A stretch of DNA of 64,000 nt from Gelidibacter sediminis. Its GTDB lineage: Bacteria; Bacteroidota; Bacteroidia; Flavobacteriales; Flavobacteriaceae. A program made the translations under genes and the position numbers. Where the stretch lies: contig NZ_SOBW01000009.1 of assembly GCF_004364975.1 (NCBI RefSeq), positions 62,001-126,000 on the forward strand. The letters are read 5' to 3'. The notes beneath the pieces were generated by a model. That model saw only the letters and a list, made by a program, of their open reading frames with translations. It was not told where the DNA came from and made no database searches. Of this stretch, positions 51,197-60,218 are shown one piece after another. Positions within the stretch are counted from its first letter, which is position 1; every line of letters begins with the position of its first letter.

Positions 51197-52219
51197 GTGA
51201 CAATTTTAATTTTTTATACTCGATCCTCTGGTCATTTATCTCGTTTTTTTGAAGAGGTCTCTAGGCAGTAAGCTAAAGATGGTTATGAAGTGCACAATTT
51301 TTCACTTAATCAAGAAGAGATGTGGAAAAAAAACATGGTGTTTATAAAAGTTGAAAAAAAAGGAGGCTATTTGATTAATTATTATGAAATATATAAAATT
51401 ATTAGAACAGTTAAGCTTAATGTAGTTCTATCCAATTTTAGCTATGTGAATCCAGCCCTGTTATTTGGGAAGATATGTGCTATAACCAAAAACATTGTAT
51501 GGTTTCATTCCTTAAATGAACAAACAGGGGCTTTATTAATGAATATTTTCATAAGGATAAGTTTTTTAAGGCTGGCAGATGTCATTATCGCTAATTCACA
51601 TCATACGAAAGATGAACTTCATCAAGATTTTAAAATTTCTATTTCTAAAATTAAAACAATTCCGTTTTGGTCATCAATTAATAAAGACAACATTGAAAGG
51701 AGTTATAAAATAGTCTCAAAAGTATTGAAAATAGGATGTCCTGAAAGATTGGTAAAAAATTAAAATCAAAAAGTAGTTTTGGAAGCTTTAGCTTTTTTTA
51801 AGAAAACCGATTATAATTTTTATATGGCAGGAACTGGTCCAAATAAAAATGAATTAGAAGCACATTGTGAAAAATGAGGAATTCACGAACAAGTAATTTT
51901 TAGAGGTAATCTGTCAGCCAATGAGATGGTTGTTTTTTAAAGAGATATGGACGTTATCATTCTAGCTAGTTTGTCTGAGGCATTAGGTTTAGTGTTTGTC
52001 GAAGCTATTTCGCTAGGCTGTCCAATTATAGTATCCGCCAAATTTGGTGCCTTAACTTTTATATAAGATAAAGATGTTTTAGAAAGCATTACGTTCGATC
52101 CTAAATCTGTTGAAGAGCTATTCGATCCTAAATCTGTTGAAGAGCTAAAAGATAAACTTAAGCCTTATTTTATCAATAGAGGTTCTTCTTCTGAGCATTT
52201 TAAATATATTTATATATAA
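51197..52219 (+). pseudogene. Family 4 glycosyltransferase pseudogene with five in-frame stops and no frameshift
   Basis: A single reading frame from GTG 51197 to TAA 52217 encodes a recognisable GT4 protein: TILIFYTRSSGHLSRFFEEV, then HNFSLNQEEMW, IVWFHSLNEQTG, ADVIIANSHHTKDEL, YNFYMAGTGPN, EQVIFRGNLSANEM, DVIILASLSEALGLVFVEAI and FDPKSVEEL. Stops interrupt it at 51269 (TAA), 51761 (TAA), 51875 (TGA), 51938 (TAA) and 52064 (TAA), yet no insertion or deletion shifts the frame anywhere. A 27-base direct duplication at 52094-52120 and 52121-52147 repeats FDPKSVEEL. Each stop is one substitution from a sense codon. The longest open piece (51290-51763) encodes only part of the fold. Loss of function is by far the simplest reading. 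Confidence 0.87.
52094..52147 (+). repeat. 27-base tandem duplication inside the glycosyltransferase pseudogene
   Basis: Two identical, in-phase 27-base units (52094-52120 and 52121-52147) encode FDPKSVEEL twice. Their perfect identity points to a recent duplication in a sequence that otherwise is decaying. Confidence 0.9.
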
Positions 52220-52370
52220 ATTTTCGATAAGTATAAAATTTATGCACATATAGAAAATGTTATTCTATCAAATTGAATTTGCTGCTGAGTATATTATATT
52301 ACGCATCTTCTAAACTAAATTAATCAAAATTGATTTAGAATTTAACAGTTAATTTAATTAAAATTATTAT

Positions 52371-53198
52371 ATGAAAATACTGTATGAGTTTATTTTTAGA
52401 AGGCTTTCAACAAAGACTAAGAATCGATTAGGGTCCAGTCATTTTTTTAAACCATTAAGAGATGTGTTATTGAGAAATAATGGAAGGTTTAAAGAAATAT
52501 TTGTTGAGATTGAAAAGTACTACTTAGAATATCCTATAAAATTTAGATACTATGCCTCTATAAAAAGTGCAATAAAAGCAAGAGATAAAGGGGTTGAGAA
52601 TACGATTTTAAGGAATTCTATTATTTTAAGTAAACAATTACATAAGTCACATGATGACTGTATCGTAATAGATGTTGGTTCAAATTTCGGTTTTATGAGT
52701 ATGGTGTGGGGACTGTCTATTTGCAAAAAAGGGACGGTACACTCCTTTGAAGCTAATAAAAACGTATATAATTCGTTTTTAAAATCACTAGATCACAATA
52801 ACTTAAAAAATATTATTCTGAGATATAATGCCATTGGAAAAACAAATAAAACAGTAAAAATGTATCATATGGATACAACTTCCAATTTCAACAAAACGAA
52901 CAATACAGATAAATATGATATGGTTCAAATGTTAACATTGGATAGCTACGACAATCAAAATCAATTAGGTAGATGTGATATTATTAAAATAGATGTGGAC
53001 GGCATTGAATATGATATATTGCAAGGTAGTTTAGAGGTTATGGAACGGTATCAGCCTCTTTATATAGTTGAAACTAATGATGATCCTCGAATAATTGATT
53101 TTTTTATTACGAATAATTATCATATTTTAGACATGGCATTGGAGCCTTATATTTTAAATACTCAATTACCTCCAAATATTTTTTGTCTTCCAAAATAA
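52371..53198 (+). CDS. FkbM family methyltransferase
   Basis: The protein has 275 residues. VIDVGSNFGFMSMVWG near 100-115 is the SAM motif, GTVHSFEANKNVYNSFLKSLDHN the strand-2 region with the acidic ligand, NAIGKTNKTVKMYHMD and MLTLDSYDNQ follow, and IIKIDVDGIEYDILQGSLEVM is the diagnostic FkbM block. FkbM-type enzymes O-methylate sugars and polyketides and are frequent in surface-glycan loci. The gene is very AT-rich, like the genes at 28374-31434 and 36726-38452. It lies 151 bases after the pseudogene and 5 bases before the next gene. The substrate is probably a hexose of the glycan, by inference. Confidence 0.85.
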   Translation: MKILYEFIFRRLSTKTKNRLGSSHFFKPLRDVLLRNNGRFKEIFVEIEKYYLEYPIKFRYYASIKSAIKARDKGVENTILRNSIILSKQLHKSHDDCIVIDVGSNFGFMSMVWGLSICKKGTVHSFEANKNVYNSFLKSLDHNNLKNIILRYNAIGKTNKTVKMYHMDTTSNFNKTNNTDKYDMVQMLTLDSYDNQNQLGRCDIIKIDVDGIEYDILQGSLEVMERYQPLYIVETNDDPRIIDFFITNNYHILDMALEPYILNTQLPPNIFCLPK

Positions 53199-53203
53199 AT
53201 TAA

Positions 53204-54541
53204 ATGCCATTCCTCTTTTTAAAATATCTCCAACCTACACACTATTTTCGTTTGTCTACGAACGTTGGCGCAACTGTGTTTCCTATAGTTGCTTGTTTGC
53301 CAGAGGAGGTTGTTAAGCAACTACAATGGGATGAAGGCTACACCTCCCAATTAGCTAAAGATTATGATTTATCATATCAGGCTGTACAGTTAGGTTATAT
53401 AGGCGTGGCTGATACGTATACTGATTTTGAATCTGTTTCAATACGGGATAACTATCATTTTATTCGCAAACACTTCCACCCTGCCTGGGTGTTTTATGTT
53501 ATGTTGATGCGAATTGTAACACACCATAATCCGATTAAGGAATTGCGCGCATGGTGGCAAACATCGTCTGTTAACCGCTCTGTTTCCAATTTAAATCCTC
53601 TAGTCTACCCCGAATGGCAATCTTATACCTCCAATTTAATAGCCCAACAGCCTTTAGTCAGCGTAATCATTCCAACTTTGAATCGTTATGAATATTTAAG
53701 CGATGTTTTAAAGGGTTTTGAAAAACAGGATTACGGGCATTTTGAAATTATTGTGGTAGACCAGTCGGAGCCCTTTCAATCCGATTTTTACAATAATTTT
53801 GATTTAAACCTTCGGGTCATTCGTCAGGACGAAAAAGCGTTGTGGTTGGCACGGAATAGAGCCATACAAAAAGCTAAAGGTGCGTTTATTGCGCTATCTG
53901 AGGATGATGTACGCATCCAACCTGATTGGATCTCGACACATTTAAAAGTGTTGGACTTTTTTAAGGCGCAAGTGTCGGCAGGTGTTTTTTATCCAGAAGA
54001 GCAAAGCATCCCAAAAGAAAGGTCTTATTTTGCATTGGCAACACAGTTCGCTACAGGCAATGCCATGCTTTATAAATCAGTTTTTGAAAAGGTAGGATTA
54101 TTCGATCGACAATTTGAAAAACAACGGATGGGTGATGGTGAATTCGGTTTACGTGTATATTTAGCGGGTATTAAAAGTGTTTCTAATCCGTATGCGAGTT
54201 GTATAGATGTAAAAGCAGGAACCGGTGGATTAAGAGAAATGGGAAGTTGGGATGCGTTTAGGCCATCCTCGTTTTTTGCACCAAGACCTATCCCTAGCGT
54301 ATTGTATTATTTTAGAAAATATTATGGCAATTCAGCGGCCCGATGGGCATTGCTACGAACGATACCTTTGTCAATCATGCCGTATCAGTTTAAAAAAAAC
54401 AAACCACTGTTGTTGATTGGAGTGCTCTTGAGTATCTTGCTACTGCCTGTAGTGCTTGTTCAGGTGATGAGAAGTTGGCGCTTGGCGAGTGAAAAGTTGA
54501 AGGAGGGGGACCGGATTGAAAGATTAGAGATTGAAGATTGA
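53204..54541 (+). CDS. Family 2 glycosyltransferase with an N-terminal extension
   Basis: The protein has 445 residues. The GT-A core starts late, at about residue 150: PLVSVIIPTLNRYEYLSDVL, IIVVDQSEP, ARNRAIQKAKGAFIALSEDDVRIQPDW (in segments) and GNAMLYKSVFEKVGLFDRQF. The first 150 residues (LPEEVVKQLQWDEGYTSQLA, FESVSIRDNYHFIRKHFHP, YVMLMRIVTHHNPIKELRAWW) belong to no family I recognise. A hydrophobic helix (KPLLLIGVLLSILLLPVVLVQ, about 399-419) near the C-terminus suggests membrane attachment. The final residues RLEIED and stop fall in a heptamer array. The sugar is unknown. Confidence 0.84.
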   Translation: MPFLFLKYLQPTHYFRLSTNVGATVFPIVACLPEEVVKQLQWDEGYTSQLAKDYDLSYQAVQLGYIGVADTYTDFESVSIRDNYHFIRKHFHPAWVFYVMLMRIVTHHNPIKELRAWWQTSSVNRSVSNLNPLVYPEWQSYTSNLIAQQPLVSVIIPTLNRYEYLSDVLKGFEKQDYGHFEIIVVDQSEPFQSDFYNNFDLNLRVIRQDEKALWLARNRAIQKAKGAFIALSEDDVRIQPDWISTHLKVLDFFKAQVSAGVFYPEEQSIPKERSYFALATQFATGNAMLYKSVFEKVGLFDRQFEKQRMGDGEFGLRVYLAGIKSVSNPYASCIDVKAGTGGLREMGSWDAFRPSSFFAPRPIPSVLYYFRKYYGNSAARWALLRTIPLSIMPYQFKKNKPLLLIGVLLSILLLPVVLVQVMRSWRLASEKLKEGDRIERLEIED

Positions 54542-54555
54542 AGATTGAAGATGAA
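54521..54555. repeat. Heptamer array across the stop codon of a glycosyltransferase gene
   Basis: Five words: AGATTAG, AGATTGA three times, AGATGAA. The TGA stop at 54539-54541 is part of the array. Confidence 0.65.
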
Positions 54556-54587
54556 TTTACGACCCTATGGTGGTCGTTCCAATAAGG

Positions 54588-54671
54588 GATTGCCACGCTG
54601 CGCTCGCCATGACGATTGGTGGAGCTTCGCTCGCAAGGACTGAGATTGCTTCGCTACGCTCGCAATGACTG
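54588..54671. repeat. REP-like element, two direct units with a partial third
   Basis: Units GATTGCCACGCTGCGCTCGC plus CATGACG (54588-54614) and GATTGCTTCGCTACGCTCGC plus AATGACTG (54644-54671) are near-identical; between them GGAGCTTCGCTCGCAAGGAC (54621-54640) is a further partial copy. Each contains an internal inverted pair. It belongs to the same dispersed family as 25763-25848 and lies in the 148-base gap before the next gene. Confidence 0.75.
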
Positions 54672-54689
54672 ATTAAATAATTAAACGCG

Positions 54690-55781
54690 TTGAAGAAAAA
54701 AATACTTATCGTGACTTCAGAATTTCCACCACAGCCTGGGGGGATAGGCAATCATGCGTATCATTTGGCGTTGTATTTGTCTAAAAACGATTATGAGGTA
54801 ACTGTTGTTGCGGATCAGCGTGGGGAGGAACAAGTGGAGAATAGGTTTGATGCTGGTTTGCCATTTGTAGTTAAACGGATTGCACTGCGTCATCTACGAT
54901 TGTGGATGTATTTGAATAGGATTATAGAAACTTTAAAGGTTTTGAAGAGTTCAGATGTTGTGATTGCGACAGGAAAGTTTGCTTTATGGAATGTCGCTTT
55001 TTGTTCACTTTTTTATAAGTTCCCCAAGATGGCAGTGATTCATGGCACGGAAGTGAATTTTAAGTCAGCTATTTTAAAAAAAACAATTGACCTATCCTTG
55101 AAACGTTTTGAATCTATTATCGCTGTATCGCATTATACGAAACAATTAGTAGTGCATTTGAAACGAGACGTACACATCATTCCTAATGGCATTGATATAA
55201 GTGATTGGTTAGTTGACAATGTTTCTAAGGTGCCATTGAAGGGGAGCCCTGTGTTAACTACAGTGGGGCGGGTGAGTTCACGTAAAGGGCAATTACAAGT
55301 TATTCGATTGTTACCGGAATTGAAGAAGCAATTTCCAGATCTTCATTACCATTGCATTGGAATTCCAACACAAGCCGAAGCGTTTTTAAGTCAAGCGAAA
55401 GTGTTAGGAGTAGACGCCAATGTGACTTTTCATGGCGCTGTGGATGATGCCACTTTAAAAGCATCACTTTTAGCTACGGATGTTTTTGTGATGTTAAGTA
55501 CAGAGAGCAAAACCGGCGATGTGGAAGGTTTTGGAATAGCCATTTTAGAGGCCAACGCTTTAGGAGTACCGAGCATCGGTTCTAAAGGGTGCGGGATACA
55601 AGATGCCATCAATGATGGTGTTTCTGGGTTCTTGGTTGATGCTCAGGATGTGGCTGCCGTCGGTGCGAGTATTAGTGCATTAATCGGTCATCCTCAAATA
55701 TTCAAGTCTCAAGCAGAACAATGGGCTCAGCAACATAGCTGGGACCATATTATACAACAGTATCTCATACATTTGCCATGA
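54690..55781 (+). CDS. Family 4 glycosyltransferase
   Basis: The protein has 363 residues. The N-terminal domain opens ILIVTSEFPPQPGGIGNHAYH, the glycine-rich loop of PimB/WbdA-like GT4 enzymes. The C-terminal domain has VLTTVGRVSSRKGQLQVIRLL, FHGAVDDATLKASLLATDVF and DVEGFGIAILEANALGVPSI with the paired glutamates. VIHGTEVNFK and IPNGIDISDWL lie between domains. The start is TTG 54690, followed by three lysines; conserved text starts at residue 5. It overlaps the next gene by four bases (ATGA). The sugar is unknown. Confidence 0.87.
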   Translation: MKKKILIVTSEFPPQPGGIGNHAYHLALYLSKNDYEVTVVADQRGEEQVENRFDAGLPFVVKRIALRHLRLWMYLNRIIETLKVLKSSDVVIATGKFALWNVAFCSLFYKFPKMAVIHGTEVNFKSAILKKTIDLSLKRFESIIAVSHYTKQLVVHLKRDVHIIPNGIDISDWLVDNVSKVPLKGSPVLTTVGRVSSRKGQLQVIRLLPELKKQFPDLHYHCIGIPTQAEAFLSQAKVLGVDANVTFHGAVDDATLKASLLATDVFVMLSTESKTGDVEGFGIAILEANALGVPSIGSKGCGIQDAINDGVSGFLVDAQDVAAVGASISALIGHPQIFKSQAEQWAQQHSWDHIIQQYLIHLP

Positions 55782-56902
55782 AAACCTTAACCATAATCTC
55801 TCATACAGAGCACTATCTGCTTCCTGACGGAAGTGTTGTCGGGTTGGGGTCTACAGTGACAGAAATCAATCATCTTTTACAAATTTTCGATAGCATTACG
55901 CATGCGGCCATGTTGCACGATTCACCAGCACCGCCCAATACGATGCCTTATCTTTCTGATCAGATTACATTTGTGGCATTACCTGCGGTTGGCGGGCGTA
56001 CTATAAGCGCTAAACTGGGAATCCTAATTCAAATTCCAAAAGTCATTGCGATTATCCGAAAGGCTCTTAAAGGAGCTGACTATTTTCAATTTAGGGCCCC
56101 TACAGGGATAGGTGTGTTTGTAATACCTTATTTATTATTTTTCAGCCGTAAAAAGGGATGGTATAAATATGCCGGAAACTGGAAACAAAGAAATGCGCCT
56201 CTAGCGTATTCAATTCAAAAATGGCTTTTAGAAAAACAATTGCGCCCAGTCACTATTAATGGATTTTGGGAAGATCAACCAAAACACTGTTTAAGTTTTG
56301 AAAACCCATGTTTGACTGAACAAGAAATCAAAATAGGACAAATGGTAATGTCCTCCAAATCGCTTCAGTTTCCTTTAGAACTCTGTTTTGTTGGACGTTT
56401 GGAAGCGGCAAAAGGGGTAGATTTAATCATTGCTGCTATAGAAGAGCTAGAATTAGAGACACGGAAAAAAATTGGGGTCATTCATTTAGTGGGTTCTGGA
56501 CCAGAAATAGACACCTATAAAAAACGTGTGGATGCCTTAAAATTGCCGTTTATAATTTATGGCCATCTCTCCCGAGTGGCAGTGCATCAAATTTACATGA
56601 CATCACATGCTATTTTATTGCCATCAGCATCTGAAGGCTTTCCAAAAGTGATTGCTGAGGCCATGAATTATGGTTGCATTCCTATAGTTTCAAATGTGTC
56701 TTCCATTAGTCATTATATCAGGGATGGTGAAAATGGATTTGTCATGACAGGCGTAAATAGTTCAGCCTTAAAGCAGTGTCTATTAAAATTAGTGTCTATG
56801 AGTCCGTCTACTCATCAATGGATGAAAGGGAATTCTATAGACTTTATTAGACGCTGTAGTTACGATTATTATAATCAACGCATATTAAATGAAATATTAT
56901 AA
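55778..56902 (+). CDS. Family 4 glycosyltransferase
   Basis: The protein has 374 residues. The N-terminal half is divergent: LTIISHTEHYLLPDGSVVGL, then ADYFQFRAPTGIGVFVIPYLL and KKGWYKYAGNWKQRN. The C-terminal half is a clear GT4 domain with LCFVGRLEAAKGVDLIIAAI, IHLVGSGPEIDTYKKRV, FIIYGHLSRVAVHQIY and PSASEGFPKVIAEAMNYGCIPIV. It overlaps the preceding GT4 gene. The unusual N-terminal half suggests an unusual acceptor. The sugar is unknown. Confidence 0.83.
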   Translation: MKTLTIISHTEHYLLPDGSVVGLGSTVTEINHLLQIFDSITHAAMLHDSPAPPNTMPYLSDQITFVALPAVGGRTISAKLGILIQIPKVIAIIRKALKGADYFQFRAPTGIGVFVIPYLLFFSRKKGWYKYAGNWKQRNAPLAYSIQKWLLEKQLRPVTINGFWEDQPKHCLSFENPCLTEQEIKIGQMVMSSKSLQFPLELCFVGRLEAAKGVDLIIAAIEELELETRKKIGVIHLVGSGPEIDTYKKRVDALKLPFIIYGHLSRVAVHQIYMTSHAILLPSASEGFPKVIAEAMNYGCIPIVSNVSSISHYIRDGENGFVMTGVNSSALKQCLLKLVSMSPSTHQWMKGNSIDFIRRCSYDYYNQRILNEIL

Positions 56903-56982
56903 AATTCATTTTTATAAACATGGCCCCTCTTTTAAATAAAAATGATATTTTTAACTCAAACTAATTCTAAGTCATTTAGTTA

Positions 56983-57789
56983 ATGTTTTTAAAAAAACTA
57001 CATTGGACTTTTAAACGCCATCCATTTTTATATATCAGCCGATTTTGGTTGTTATCCAAAAATTCAAGCGCATCAGCTATAGCCAATACTTCTTATAATA
57101 CATTGAATACTAAGGAGTCGATTCCATCATGCTTTTTTAAAGTTAATGAACGTATTTTTGAACACGGTAAACCGGATACAGATTTGGAGTGCATTAAAAA
57201 GTTGGTCACATGGTTAAATCGTCATACACATGTAGGCCCTGGTGTAAGTGCTCCTTCAGATCGAGCCCTTCAAATTATGATGTATGGAAAGGGAGGTGTT
57301 TGTAGTGATATTGCACAAATATTTAATAATTTTTGTGTGATTAATGACATTCAGGTAAGAGAATGGGGCACTACAAGTGTACCTTTTAATGTAGGCAATG
57401 GAGGACATTCCTTTAATGAGTTTTATAGTAAAGAATTACAAAAATGGATTCTAATCGATGCTTCCCTAGGAGTATTGTTTTATGGTGCCCAAAACAATCT
57501 TTTATCAGTATTAGGGCTCTATAAAAAAGTCAGATTAGGACATGCTATTGAGTACCGTACTATTTTTAAAAATAATGCAATTGAGAATGAACAAATTGTA
57601 AAAAATTATTTGAATTCAGATATTACGCCATTCTTAATTTGTGATTACAGAAATGCAACTTACGATCGATTTTTGAAAATTGGAAGACCTTTTATACCTG
57701 TATTTGTAATTCATTTTTTAGTGTATTTGCTTGGAAAAAGCTATCATTACAAGTTTCCATTAGACAATTATAAAAAAATTTTTAACTAA
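56983..57789 (+). CDS. Transglutaminase-like protein in the glycan locus
   Basis: The protein has 268 residues. The transglutaminase/papain-like triad is complete: Cys107 in GKGGVCSDIAQIF, His142 in NGGHSFNEFY and Asp159 in WILIDASLG, at the usual spacing. The N-terminus is basic with no clear signal peptide, and a hydrophobic segment lies near the end (FIPVFVIHFLVYLLG, about 237-251). Transglutaminase-core proteins act as peptidases, amide-forming or amide-cleaving enzymes. In a surface-glycan locus with two asparagine-synthase relatives, an amide-related step is conceivable but not shown. The gene sits between GT4 and Wzy-like genes, with 80 and 88 bases on either side. Confidence 0.75.
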   Translation: MFLKKLHWTFKRHPFLYISRFWLLSKNSSASAIANTSYNTLNTKESIPSCFFKVNERIFEHGKPDTDLECIKKLVTWLNRHTHVGPGVSAPSDRALQIMMYGKGGVCSDIAQIFNNFCVINDIQVREWGTTSVPFNVGNGGHSFNEFYSKELQKWILIDASLGVLFYGAQNNLLSVLGLYKKVRLGHAIEYRTIFKNNAIENEQIVKNYLNSDITPFLICDYRNATYDRFLKIGRPFIPVFVIHFLVYLLGKSYHYKFPLDNYKKIFN

Positions 57790-57877
57790 TGGCGCTTTTA
57801 ATTTGGATTCTGCCACCTTATAATCGTATAAAACTATCTTCCAATCGTATCTAATTTAAATTGCAATCCACTTTAAT

Positions 57878-59242
57878 TTGAAGACTAATATTACCTATAT
57901 CAGTATTGTTGGGTTCCATGTCGCTCTGGGAATTTTAATTTACATGAATGAAAGTCTTGCTAAACTCTATTTTTTTGCGGCAGTAATTTATTTCACCTAT
58001 CGCATCATAATAGTTTCTGGGAAAGAAAAAACATTTGAAGTTTTAAAGGCCTGTGCCTATTTTGTGGGTGCTGAGGTGTTTTTAAGAACTACTAAAGGAG
58101 CCATTTCTTATGAGGCGGGAAAATATATGGTTATTCTATTTTTATTGATAGGGATGTTCTATAAAGGACTTTCAGGAAAAGGGTATGCGTATTTTATTTA
58201 CCTCATGTTTTTGGTTCCCTCTATTTTTGTTGCCTCTACGACTTTAAGTTTTGATGCCAATTTTAGAACAAATATTGCCTTTGTGTTAAGTGGTCCTATT
58301 TGTTTAGGTTTAGCAGCCTTATTCTGTTATGATAAAAAAATTAGTCATGCACAGCTTTCCCAAATATTACTGTTCATGGTGCTTCCAATTTTAGCACATA
58401 CAGCTTATATTTATCTATATACACCTAACTTGCGGGATGTTTTAACAAGTACTGCGTCTAATAGAGCTGCAGCAGGAGGTTGGGGAGCAAATCAAGTGGC
58501 TGCGGCATTAGGTCTCGGAATGTTTATCATGGCGATTCGTCTCTTTACCAAATCGCCGAGCCTGGCATTGAAATTATTCAATGCTACCTTACTAGGTTTG
58601 ATTTCATTTAGAGCGATTACCACTATGAGTCGTGGAGGGGTAATTGCTGCTATTGCTGCCGTTGGCATATTTTTATTATATTATTTTCGCCACGCCAAAT
58701 CTCGGAAGCGTCAGGAAGTTATTGCAGTGTTTGGGTTGTTTTGTATCAGTTTAATATTCACATGGGCAGTTAGTATAAATCAGACGGATGGATTAGTGAA
58801 TCTACGCTATGCAAACAAGGATCACTTAGGACGCGATAAAGAAGATTTAACCACGGGGCGTGGTGAATTATTTCAAGAGGAGCTGTCCGGTTTTATTGCA
58901 AGTCCATTTTTGGGCATCGGTTCTAGTCGCGCTAAAGATCAGCGGATTGAAGATGAAGGACAGGGGGTCACCTCTCACAGTGAAGTGAGTCGCACTTTAG
59001 CGGAGCATGGTATTTTTGGGGTTATTATTCTAGTCATTCTTATTTTTAAACCTTTAGATATTCGTTCCCGAAATAAAGGCAACTATTATTTCTATGCCTT
59101 TTTAGCATTTTGGTTTTTAACCGTGAACCATATGTCCATGCGTATTGCAATGCCTGCCTTTATTTACGGCCTCGCCTTATTAAACGTTACTCATGAAAAA
59201 CGTACTCTACGTAGGAAACCATCTCCAGAACTCTCAGAGTAA
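57878..59242 (+). CDS. O-antigen ligase/polymerase family membrane protein (Wzy or WaaL-like)
   Basis: The protein has 454 residues and about eleven hydrophobic segments. GGWGANQVAAALGLGMFIMAI, FRAITTMSRGGVIAAIAAVG, and a large loop (FLGIGSSRAKDQRIEDEGQG, TSHSEVSRTLAEHGIFGV) match the Wzy_C domain shared by the O-antigen polymerase Wzy and the ligase WaaL. The loop His-Ser-Glu and arginines are typical. Which of the two reactions it performs cannot be told from sequence. With Wza and Wzc in the locus a polymerase is likely, although no Wzx flippase is present in the window. The start is TTG 57878. The stop lies 50 bases inside the next gene. Confidence 0.82.
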   Translation: MKTNITYISIVGFHVALGILIYMNESLAKLYFFAAVIYFTYRIIIVSGKEKTFEVLKACAYFVGAEVFLRTTKGAISYEAGKYMVILFLLIGMFYKGLSGKGYAYFIYLMFLVPSIFVASTTLSFDANFRTNIAFVLSGPICLGLAALFCYDKKISHAQLSQILLFMVLPILAHTAYIYLYTPNLRDVLTSTASNRAAAGGWGANQVAAALGLGMFIMAIRLFTKSPSLALKLFNATLLGLISFRAITTMSRGGVIAAIAAVGIFLLYYFRHAKSRKRQEVIAVFGLFCISLIFTWAVSINQTDGLVNLRYANKDHLGRDKEDLTTGRGELFQEELSGFIASPFLGIGSSRAKDQRIEDEGQGVTSHSEVSRTLAEHGIFGVIILVILIFKPLDIRSRNKGNYYFYAFLAFWFLTVNHMSMRIAMPAFIYGLALLNVTHEKRTLRRKPSPELSE

Positions 59243-60218
59243 TACTGGTTATAGTTCTGTTTTAGGACCTTTGCTTGAGCAAAGTGGCTATGACGTGCGT
59301 TATACTTCTGAGAAGTCTAATAAGGCCTTGAGACTTTTAGAGATGCTTTGGACAACATTTAGCACTCGAAAAAAGACAGCTGTTGTCCTTATTGACACTT
59401 ATAGCACTCAGAATTTCTATTATGCAGTGTTGGTGAGTCAACTGTGCCGGGTTTTGAAGTTACCATACATCCCGATTCTTCATGGTGGTAATTTGCCATT
59501 CCGTTTAAAGAAGACTCCTTATTTGTCCAAAGCACTTTTTAAAAACGCTTTGGTTAATGTGTCTCCGTCTACATATTTAATAGAAAACTTTGCAACATTA
59601 GGATATCAAAATGTGGTTTATATTCCGAATGTCATCACTCTAGAAAACTACACATACAGTCCAAAACCAGTTGATGTTCCAAAATTGCTTTGGGTGCGCT
59701 CTTTTTCTAAAATTTACAACCCTAAGCTAGCAGTTGAGGTTTTAAATGAACTTCAACAACGTGGTTATAAAGCTACATTAGCAATGGTTGGTCCTGATGC
59801 AGATGGGAGTTTAGTTGAGGTCAAAACTTTAGCCAATGCACTCAATGTAGAAGTTGCTTTTACAGGAAAGCTTTCAAAAACAGATTGGATTGCACTTTCT
59901 AAAGACTATAATGTATTTATCAATACCACCAATTACGATAATACACCTATTAGCGTGATTGAAGCTATGGCCCTGGGGCTTCCTGTAGTTTCTACAAATG
60001 TGGGTGGGATGCCGTATTTGATTACTGATGGTGTTGATGGAATTTTAATCCTACCTGATGATAAAGTAGTAATGGCAGATGCCATTTGTGCGCTTTTTGA
60101 GAATCCTTCTCATGCTGCAGCATTAGCGGATAATGCAAGACTTAAAGTGGAGCAATTTGATTGGCGGAAGGTTCGGGGGCTTTGGGATGAAGTGTTGAGA
60201 GTAAAGAATAGAGAATAA
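59193..60218 (+). CDS. Family 4 glycosyltransferase with its C-terminus in a heptamer repeat
   Basis: The protein has 341 residues. It opens NVLYVGNHLQNSQSNTGYSS, has ILHGGNLPFR and NVSPSTYLIENF in the N-terminal domain, and PKLLWVRSFSKIYNPKLAVE, LAMVGPDADGS and NTTNYDNTPISVIEAMALGLPVVS in the GT4 donor domain. The start ATG 59193 overlaps the Wzy-like gene by 50 bases; the conserved text begins at residue 2, so this overlap is real. The last residues VKNRE and the stop TAA are formed by the first words of the long heptamer array. The sugar is unknown. Confidence 0.86.
   Translation: MKNVLYVGNHLQNSQSNTGYSSVLGPLLEQSGYDVRYTSEKSNKALRLLEMLWTTFSTRKKTAVVLIDTYSTQNFYYAVLVSQLCRVLKLPYIPILHGGNLPFRLKKTPYLSKALFKNALVNVSPSTYLIENFATLGYQNVVYIPNVITLENYTYSPKPVDVPKLLWVRSFSKIYNPKLAVEVLNELQQRGYKATLAMVGPDADGSLVEVKTLANALNVEVAFTGKLSKTDWIALSKDYNVFINTTNYDNTPISVIEAMALGLPVVSTNVGGMPYLITDGVDGILILPDDKVVMADAICALFENPSHAAALADNARLKVEQFDWRKVRGLWDEVLRVKNRE

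Noticed and set aside
51269-52066. Stop-codon recoding or readthrough in the glycosyltransferase remnant
   Set aside because: Five stops of two types in ordinary contexts, with no recoding signal and normal use of TAA/TGA as terminators in all neighbouring genes. Loss of function is simpler.
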